Source: Nautilus pompilius
Taxonomy: Eukaryota > Mollusca > Cephalopoda > Nautilida > Nautilidae
Length of the DNA: 64,000 nt
NCBI GenBank assembly: GCA_018389105.1
Contig: JACATO010000337.1
Location: 186,001 to 250,000 of the forward strand
Direction: 5' to 3'
Position 1 is the stretch's first letter, and the number at the start of each line of letters is the position of its first letter. Below the pieces are notes generated by a model. It made no database searches and was not told where the DNA came from. It saw only the letters and a list, made by a program, of their open reading frames with translations. Made by a program: the position numbers and the translations under genes. Shown here one piece after another: positions 59,301 to 64,000 of the stretch.

Positions 59301-61850
59301 ATAGTCCAGATTGAAAGAATTTTTTAGCGAAATGAAGCAAAACTTAGCCATGAAATAAGACTACTTTGTAACAATTATAAATATTTTTTTTTTATGTAAA
59401 CTTTTTTTTGTCTTGAAGTTTATAGAAATGGCATTTTCTGGTGATTGCAATTTCTGTAAATTTTTGTTTTATCTGCTTTTTTTGGTGATGACTTGAAAAG
59501 AATAGTACATATTTGGATGGTGGCTAAACAGTTTCAATTCGCATACAGTAAAGCCTCAATTTAATGGGCCCCTCCATTCAATGGACTTTGGAAGCAACGG
59601 ACTCTGTCAGGGCTTCCTTTTGTGCATGCATATGTAAATGTCCAGATTTAACAGATTCCTGGCATTAAAGGACACCCTTCCCTCCCTATTAGTCTTTTAA
59701 ATCAAGGTTTTACTGTAGTATGAAATTGAAAACATTGACTGTTCCATAGCACTACCACTTTATATTAAAAAAAAGTTTCATAAATCAATGTGCATTTATT
59801 AAAAAGAACTAAATCAGATAAATAAATGGGATTTTCTTTATATTTAATGTTTACACATCCTTGGTTTGAACTCATGACTACAGCATGCATGACATAGGGG
59901 CTATCAAAGCAGAGACTACCTCTTAGCCAATACCCTCAAATTAAAAAAAAAAACAAAACTTCAGTTTAAAGCCAGTTTCATTTAGTGCTACATGTGGCTA
60001 GCCTTAACTCCAATGTAAATATGCATTAATAATGCTAACATTTAAACTAATTTTTTCACCCAATATTTAAAACTAAATTCAACCTTAAGATTTTTCAACA
60101 GATCTAAAGGAGACGACATGGCTATTATCAAATGTGTTCATGCTATAAACGTGAGAAAGAATTGCTCTATAAAATACAAAAAAAAAAAAATTCCATTTCA
60201 TTTTTCAGAGTAAAATAAAAACATTGCAAAACAGCTGGAGTTATGTAAAACGAGTACATGTAAGTATTTCAATTTTTCAGTATCTTTCTTTTACAATGTG
60301 ACTAAATCTGTCCATAAGACTAAACCACAAAAAAAAAAAAAAAAAAAAAAAAACTGATGAAACAAACAGAGGCTTTTCTGTGAATTGTCAGTGATATGTT
60401 ATGCCGTTTTAAACAAAAAATCTCAAATGTAGTGTTTGCATTGTCTCAAAGAATCTTATCACTGACTAAAAACATCAAAAGATAAATGGTAATGAACAGT
60501 TTTTCCATTTGATCATCAAAACTCAAAGTAGCATTAGATCTGGAAATCGGCTATTTCAAAGGGACCTGAAGATCTTATGGCAAAGTAACATCAAATCTAC
60601 CCTTTTTCTCAAATCAACAGATCATTCATCTTGAATGCTGCTTAAAAGCCAACATGTAATTGGTTCCTTATATGAAAGTGATAGAACATTTGCATCAAGG
60701 AGAGTGACTGACTGCAATTGCCTAACTCATTTATGGTTGAGGAGGTAAGCAAAGCTGTGTCATTCACTAGTTAGAACAGACAGCTTTGTGTATATGAACT
60801 TGATACAACAACCATAGGAGCTTTACAGGTCACTGTAAATTGGATTTCTACAACATTTCCATGAAAATGCAGATTACTTTAGAGAACAAGTTTTTACAAT
60901 ATCTTAATACACCTTTAACTTTTAAAATTCAGCAATTTATAAATCAGAATTAAAAAAACACTTCAGTTCATGTACAAACAGTGTATCTTCAATTAAATGC
61001 TTTTCAGCAAAAATTGGAAAATGGATTAATCTTGACTTGCACATGTTCTGGAATTTTAAAAAATGCAGAAAAATTTTTAAAACTCTGAATTGGATGTTTC
61101 TGTGGCAATCATCATGCATTAAATTCTTCATAGAAAAGCAAAATGAAGAATTTAAAGCAGTCAACAAAGTTGGTCTGTGGTTTTCCTTAATCTTATACCT
61201 AAAGTAAATGCTATTGGATTTTTCAGAGAAATGGTTCAGCTAAAGATGAAATATGCACAATATGCATTGAAAATCTTTATCTAAGACCGAGGAGGAGATT
61301 AGACTGTGGTCATGATTTTCATGAAGAGGTGAGTTACTTTGAAATTAGAAAGTAAAATTCTAATAATTAAAATATTAGAACCAAGCTTTGAAAAATGTTT
61401 AGCCAAATCCCATGGAGTTGTTGCCAGACAATTTATCAGTTATTTTGGCATCAAAATAAAACTAGACTAATTTTAATACTTTGTTACTAATAAACCAGTT
61501 AGTTTATCTACTATCTATAAATTAATTATAAATAATTTATTTGATGGGTTTTATTTAAAAAAATTTATGGCAAACAGATTTTGTAATTATGAATTAGCTT
61601 TCAACTTAGAATTCTTGTGCGAGTAATATTATTCAGCTAATCTGGTCATTTATTAAATAGAAAACAAAAGGTAGTTCATAAAATGTAAATATACTTGAAA
61701 GATAAATAATTATTGAAAAGGCTGCATTGATTATTATTTTTGGTTCATTTGTTGCAGTGCATAAGGTCTTGGGTTTTTGGGCATGAAAGATCCTGTCCAA
61801 CTTGTCGACAGTTAACTCTTTTTCCAGAAGAGTTTCCTAAACTAACTTGA
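38060..61850 (+). CDS. RING-H2 finger protein, candidate E3 ubiquitin ligase, twelve-exon gene (1156 aa)
   Basis: Spliced CDS: 38060-38379, 40365-40453, 42156-43207, 46327-47515, 49359-49478, 50493-50581, 52318-52457, 54809-54929, 58267-58371, 60209-60259, 61227-61328, 61758-61850. All introns are GT-AG and all phases agree; total 3471 nt including TGA. Most of the protein is polar, Ser/Asn/Gln-rich and low in complexity. Near the C-terminus is a basic segment (VVKKKKREH), a helical LSGLTMREIVMEAKEIL segment and finally a RING: C1102-x2-C1105-x13-C1119-x-H1121-x2-H1124-x2-C1127-x11-C1139-x2-C1142, a complete C3H2C3 ligand set. RING-H2 domains recruit E2 enzymes to ubiquitinate partners bound elsewhere in the protein. 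The layout (long disordered body, LSGL helix, terminal RING) recalls the C-terminal part of TTC3/DZIP3-type ligases, but no TPR repeats are present; orthology is not claimed. Confidence 0.85.
40365..40453 (+). CDS. RING gene exon 2
   Basis: Acceptor TTTGTTACAG|ACAGTGG. It encodes RQWSKETDESYNFDDSGYID and a short acidic tail. Donor TCGG|GTAAGC, phase 1. The 1.7-kb intron after it has a strong but unused-looking acceptor at 41758. Confidence 0.8.
42156..43207 (+). CDS. RING gene exon 3 (1052 nt)
   Basis: Acceptor TTTTGTTGCAG|TTTATC. It encodes residues 137-487. A 15-residue motif is duplicated: FRQKAYRYGICVDSP (154-168) and FKQKASSYGIIVEDP (179-193). A helical stretch TVELLAKNIVQNVIEMAIAE follows. 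Near the end are four TQT-like sites: SQTD (397-400), GSQVK (420-424), VNTDD (432-436), VQTEN (463-467). Donor TTTAAG|GTAAGT, phase 0. The 3.1-kb intron after it is AT-rich with nothing recognised. Confidence 0.9.
46327..47515 (+). CDS. RING gene exon 4 (1189 nt)
   Basis: Acceptor TTCTCTTTGTAG|ATGAAA. It encodes residues 488-884, Ser/Asn/Thr-rich with no recognised domain except a moderately hydrophobic segment NLYCLVVSKLRQFYPSLANF followed by MLHTVAMQQTAALQYYM that could fold as helices. Donor GCAGCAG|GTAGGT, phase 1. The 1.8-kb intron after it is featureless. Confidence 0.9.
49359..49478 (+). CDS. RING gene exon 5
   Basis: Acceptor TTGTTCTATAG|GTGCAC. It reads GAQLYQDSKKDSLRIPAHTE and continues polar. 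Donor ATATAT|GTAAGT, phase 1. No similarity recognised; placed by splice sites and phase. Confidence 0.75.
50493..50581 (+). CDS. RING gene exon 6
   Basis: Acceptor TTATTTTGCAG|ATCAGTC. It reads YQSSLKYNLNGWDESFSSQM and ends ESWQQ|GTATTA, phase 0. The 1.7-kb intron after it has a less AT-rich stretch at 50730-51900 with decayed open frames that was not identified. Confidence 0.78.
52318..52457 (+). CDS. RING gene exon 7
   Basis: Acceptor TTTTATTATACAG|GTTGTA. It encodes a basic run (VVKKKKREH, a possible nuclear localisation signal) and the start of a helical module (YERLVQVMQERLPNIER). Donor GAAAG|GTAATG, phase 2. The 2.35-kb intron after it contains a 927-bp Tc1/mariner-like element and a Tigger fragment. 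Confidence 0.82.
52959..53885 (+). mobile_element. Tc1/mariner-superfamily element, 927 bp, paired terminal repeats
   Basis: Terminal inverted repeats of about 35 bp begin CAGGGTGATTCAGAAAT at both ends and share TACACACTTTGAA further in. Both ends are flanked by TA (52957-52958, 53886-53887). Inside, on the plus strand, are broken transposase pieces in order: DRIVWSDEPFFKLNG (first catalytic Asp region), VYFQQDAPPHYHRC (second Asp region) and TLQDLEEKIEQEV near the C-terminus. Stops interrupt the frame and the N-terminal DNA-binding part is missing, so it is a deleted, non-autonomous copy. Confidence 0.9.
54100..54405 (+). mobile_element. Tigger/pogo transposase fragment
   Basis: Plus-strand pieces read GWLEQFQHCKRILVCKTL and then NILNADEAELFYKCL...KSKDHITVLVVAK. 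These match the CENP-B-type GWLxRFKxRH segment and the first-Asp region of the DDE domain (NADExGLF) of Tigger/jerky transposases. No terminal repeats were found around it. It supplies the part of the protein missing from the 28-kb Tigger copy but is on the other strand, so it is a separate insertion. Confidence 0.82.
54809..54929 (+). CDS. RING gene exon 8 (LSGL helix)
   Basis: Acceptor CATTTTGACAG|GTGTAAG. It reads RCKVDDLIREVRRRKNGLSG and then LTMREIVMEAKEILLEKTKT, a predicted helical pair with the LSGL-x3-EI pattern I associate with the region before the RING in TTC3/DZIP3-like ligases. Donor ACTAGT|GTAAGT, phase 0. The 3.3-kb intron after it is AT-rich with no recognised element. Confidence 0.85.
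58267..58371 (+). CDS. RING gene exon 9
   Basis: Acceptor ATATTTATGTAG|GTTTCA. It encodes 35 charged residues (VSKEPEEKKHKIAAAQNRHV...) and ends phase 0 at AAACAG|GTATTT. The 1.8-kb intron after it holds the pogo-like MITE and the SINE head. Confidence 0.75.
59546..59715. mobile_element. Pogo/Tigger-like MITE, 170 bp
   Basis: The left end CAGTAAAGCCTCAATTTAA and the inverse of the right end, CAGTAAAACCTTGATTTAA, form terminal inverted repeats with the CAGTAAAaCCT pattern of pogo-group transposons. TA flanks both sides (59544-59545, 59716-59717). The interior is too short to code for a transposase. Confidence 0.85.
59860..59935 (-). mobile_element. tRNA-derived SINE head
   Basis: Read on the minus strand, TTGGCTAAGAGGTAG (59930-59916) fits an RNA polymerase III A box and GAGTTCAAACC (59873-59863) fits a B box, at tRNA-like spacing. 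The sequence between them does not fold into a proper cloverleaf, so it is a tRNA-derived repeat and not a gene. Its 3' part would run toward lower coordinates and is indistinct. Confidence 0.55.
60209..60259 (+). CDS. RING gene exon 10 (51-nt small exon)
   Basis: Acceptor TTCATTTTTCAG|AGTAAA, donor GTACAT|GTAAGT. It encodes SKIKTLQNSWSYVKRVH. Both phases are 0, so it could be skipped without changing the frame. The intron after it contains a pure A tract at 60331-60352. Confidence 0.72.
61227..61328 (+). CDS. RING gene exon 11 (first half of RING)
   Basis: Acceptor GGATTTTTCAG|AGAAAT. It encodes DEICTICIENLYLRPRRRLD and CGHDFHEE, giving the first five zinc-site positions plus the second His. 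Donor GAAGAG|GTGAGT, phase 0. Confidence 0.93.
61758..61850 (+). CDS. RING gene exon 12 (second half of RING, stop codon)
   Basis: Acceptor CATTTGTTGCAG|TGCATA. It encodes CIRSWVFGHERSCPTCRQLT, supplying the last three cysteines and the conserved Trp between them, then LFPEEFPKLT and TGA at 61848-61850. The RING sits eleven residues from the C-terminus. Confidence 0.94.
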   Translation, partial: CIRSWVFGHERSCPTCRQLTLFPEEFPKLT

Positions 61851-62020
61851 AGATGTTCAACAAGCTGCCTTTTATTTATTTTTTTTGTGGAGAAAATACT
61901 TCATTTATACATTACTCCCTTTGGAGTACGATTTTTCTTTAAAAGGCAAGGCTTGCCATCGTTACATTCACTACCTTTGGGAAAAGAAATGAAGTGAATC
62001 GATGAAGTTGATCCATATTT

Positions 62021-62026
62021 AATAAA
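62021..62026 (+). terminator. Candidate polyadenylation signal of the RING gene
   Basis: AATAAA lies 171 bases after the stop codon. Further AATAAA copies (near 62275 and beyond) leave room for longer 3'UTRs. Confidence 0.5.
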
Positions 62027-64000
62027 TCATTTTCCTTGTTTGTTTGTTTTTTTTTTGTTTTTTGACTAACTTATAGTGAGCCAAAAAAGTTAAATTAAAC
62101 ACTAGACAAACCTTGTAATATTTATATTTTTTATTGCCCTTGTTATAAAATACTCCTAAATCCACTTAATACCCCTCATTTTATTGCAAAGAAATGTTTG
62201 TCTCATTTTATAATACATAGTTCATTAAGTCGTTGTAAGGAAACTATACACATTGCCATTAAGATGCTATAGTTAATAAATTCCAACTACTCATTTATTG
62301 CTCGACAATATTGGTACTTTCTAGTTAATTTCAAACGTGAGTCTAGTTGCCATGTCATTCTGCAATCATTTGTCTGTCAAACAAAACTGTATTATGGAAA
62401 TATTTTATAATAACCTACAATTTACTAACTTGGTCTAATATACTGAACAGGTAAGAAACTCAAGCAAATTTTGTATGCATTGGATCTGGTATTTCTTGGG
62501 ATATTTGTAATTGAAATTTTGTTTTTGAAGTTTTTTTTGGGATAGGCACTGAATTTTCCGTAACACCATAAAAATAAAAAGTGGTATAAAACAATTGTAT
62601 AGACAGTAAATTTGAAGTATTCCTATTCATTTTTGTGCCAGATTTGGTTTTAAAGTACAAAAAATTTAATGGAAAAACATGCAACAAAAAAAAATTTTAA
62701 ATGAGATTTTGCTAAATATGAACAGATGGCTAGTGTCTCTGCATCATCCAAGATATGAGATTTAAATTAAGAGAAATGGTTCAAAGGTACTTAATTCTGT
62801 TGGACAGGTGTGACATGAAACCCTGGTAGTCTGACACTGCTTACATTGAAATGATATTATAATTGGTTCATGGTAGAACTGATTCATCTTTCAGTTCGTG
62901 TTGGAAGTAAAACATTGGTATTATGTCAGTGGCTTTATATTGGATTGTTATGGTTGAAGGTGTTCTGATTTTTGACGGGCAATGGTGGTATGCCATGATT
63001 TCTTTAGCTGATTGCATTGGTTTTCTCATATCTCTAAAAATAAAAGATTTTGTTCCATAAAGGTGCATGAATGCAAAGCTTAGGCTTTGTTAATTGGAAT
63101 GAATGAAACCCCAAGTAGGGAATAAAATTTAAGCTTTCTATTGCAATGTATCCCTTTATGGAACTTGATCTTCATTTAACAATGAGATCTCTTAACTTTT
63201 TCAGTTGTCAATCTGCCTATATGGGCCAGATTGTCTACTGTCAGAGATTTTTCATTTACCCAGCAAAAAGGGCAGTTTTCTTTTGAATTTTCTCATGAAA
63301 CTGTTTGCTTAAATGTTTTCGGGACACTATCTAAATTATAATTTGATATTGAAATCCTTTGAATGACAACTTTTCCTTTTAATATGCTGTTTTGATATTT
63401 TTGTTAGAAAAATTAGAAATGCTTAAATTTTATTTAATATTGTTGGTATCCATTGCAAGTGCAATATCAATCTTATTTTAAATCAGAATGACCAGTTTAA
63501 CTATGCAATTTCGGTTTATCCAGTCCAGTGACCTTAGGTCTCATTTGTGAGCAGCAGCAACAAAAAACTCTAGTCATGAATGCAGGCAAAGTAAAAAAAA
63601 AAATTTTAAAAAGGGCCTAAGAATCTCAGCTAAGTAATGCAGAGCACTTCTCACCAAAGAAAATTTAGATAGTGTTAAAATGCATGAAATCTGACTTTAA
63701 AATAATTTTTAACAGAGCTGGTTTAAAAAATATCAATTATTCTGTATTATGCTTTTTCACGCTCAGGCTAATCAATCAAATTTGTTACATTTCAAAATTA
63801 TTTTTTATTCTTGTCAGTTAAAGATAAGTCTAGAAACTTTTCAAGTAATAGGATTTTCTCATGCCCCTTTAACACTTATTTAAATGTAATTTACTTTTAG
63901 TGTGTCTGCTAATGCAATAGTAAATAGACAAGTCTCCATCTTGATAAATGACAACCTAAATCAACTAGGAAAATCACTTTTATTTATCAAGTCTTACAAA
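62027..64000. other. 3' flank, no gene recognised
   Basis: AT-rich sequence with only short open frames that lack coding features. It may include alternative 3'UTR of the RING gene. No repeat or mobile element was recognised. Confidence 0.55.

Noticed and set aside
59860..59935. Genuine tRNA gene on the minus strand
   Set aside because: A and B boxes are present, but acceptor and anticodon stems do not pair; better explained as a tRNA-derived SINE.
1..64000. CRISPR arrays, bacterial operons, phage genes or ribosomal RNA
   Set aside because: Tandem repeats here are direct head-to-tail minisatellites without unique spacers, genes are intron-bearing and eukaryotic, and no rRNA-like sequence was recognised.

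Overview
The window looks like a piece of an animal nuclear genome. It is strongly AT-rich and CpG-poor except for CpG-rich promoter islands near 5.2-6.3 kb and 34.3-38.0 kb. It holds multi-exon genes with GT-AG introns of up to about 5 kb, and Tc1/mariner- and pogo/Tigger-type DNA transposons in the introns. No bacterial, plasmid or phage organisation is visible. A UDP-glucuronosyltransferase whose whole coding region is one exon points to an invertebrate rather than a vertebrate. The phylum cannot be fixed from sequence alone.

Layout. (1) 1-5748: first intron of a minus-strand gene whose only visible coding exon (5749-6072) encodes a signal peptide and the start of an SLC39/ZIP-like metal transporter. 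The rest of that gene lies left of the window. (2) 6073-6489: a 417-bp CpG-rich interval between two divergent start codons, probably a bidirectional promoter. (3) 6490-29974: a plus-strand gene that I rebuilt from nine phase-compatible exons; it encodes a 433-residue protein with about nine ankyrin repeats and a short tail carrying a CPLC motif. Its first intron contains a six-copy tandem array of about 187 bp. (4) 31837-33378 (minus): a complete 513-residue UDP-glucuronosyltransferase with a signal peptide and a C-terminal membrane anchor. A 5'UTR intron leads to a noncoding exon ending at 34271. (5) 34.3-38.0 kb: a promoter region shared by the UGT (leftward) and the next gene (rightward), including a 37-bp minisatellite with alternating variants. 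(6) 38060-61850: a plus-strand gene rebuilt from twelve exons, encoding a 1156-residue, mostly disordered protein that ends in a C3H2C3 RING finger, a candidate E3 ubiquitin ligase. It carries a duplicated 15-residue motif and a cluster of four TQT-like motifs. (7) 61851-64000: 3' flank with no recognisable gene.

Mobile DNA: a decayed mariner (15.8-16.6 kb), a Tc1-type MITE (20.2-20.6 kb), a Tigger/pogo element (28.0-28.9 kb), a 927-bp Tc1/mariner-like element with paired terminal repeats (52.96-53.89 kb), a second Tigger fragment (54.1-54.4 kb), a 170-bp pogo-like MITE (59.5-59.7 kb), a tRNA-derived SINE head (59.9 kb) and a possible LINE remnant near 1 kb.

The four genes show no obvious shared pathway. 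The regulatory links visible in the sequence are the head-to-head SLC39-like/ankyrin pair and the looser head-to-head UGT/RING pair. All exon structures are inferred from splice consensus, reading-frame continuity and protein sense, without transcript data.
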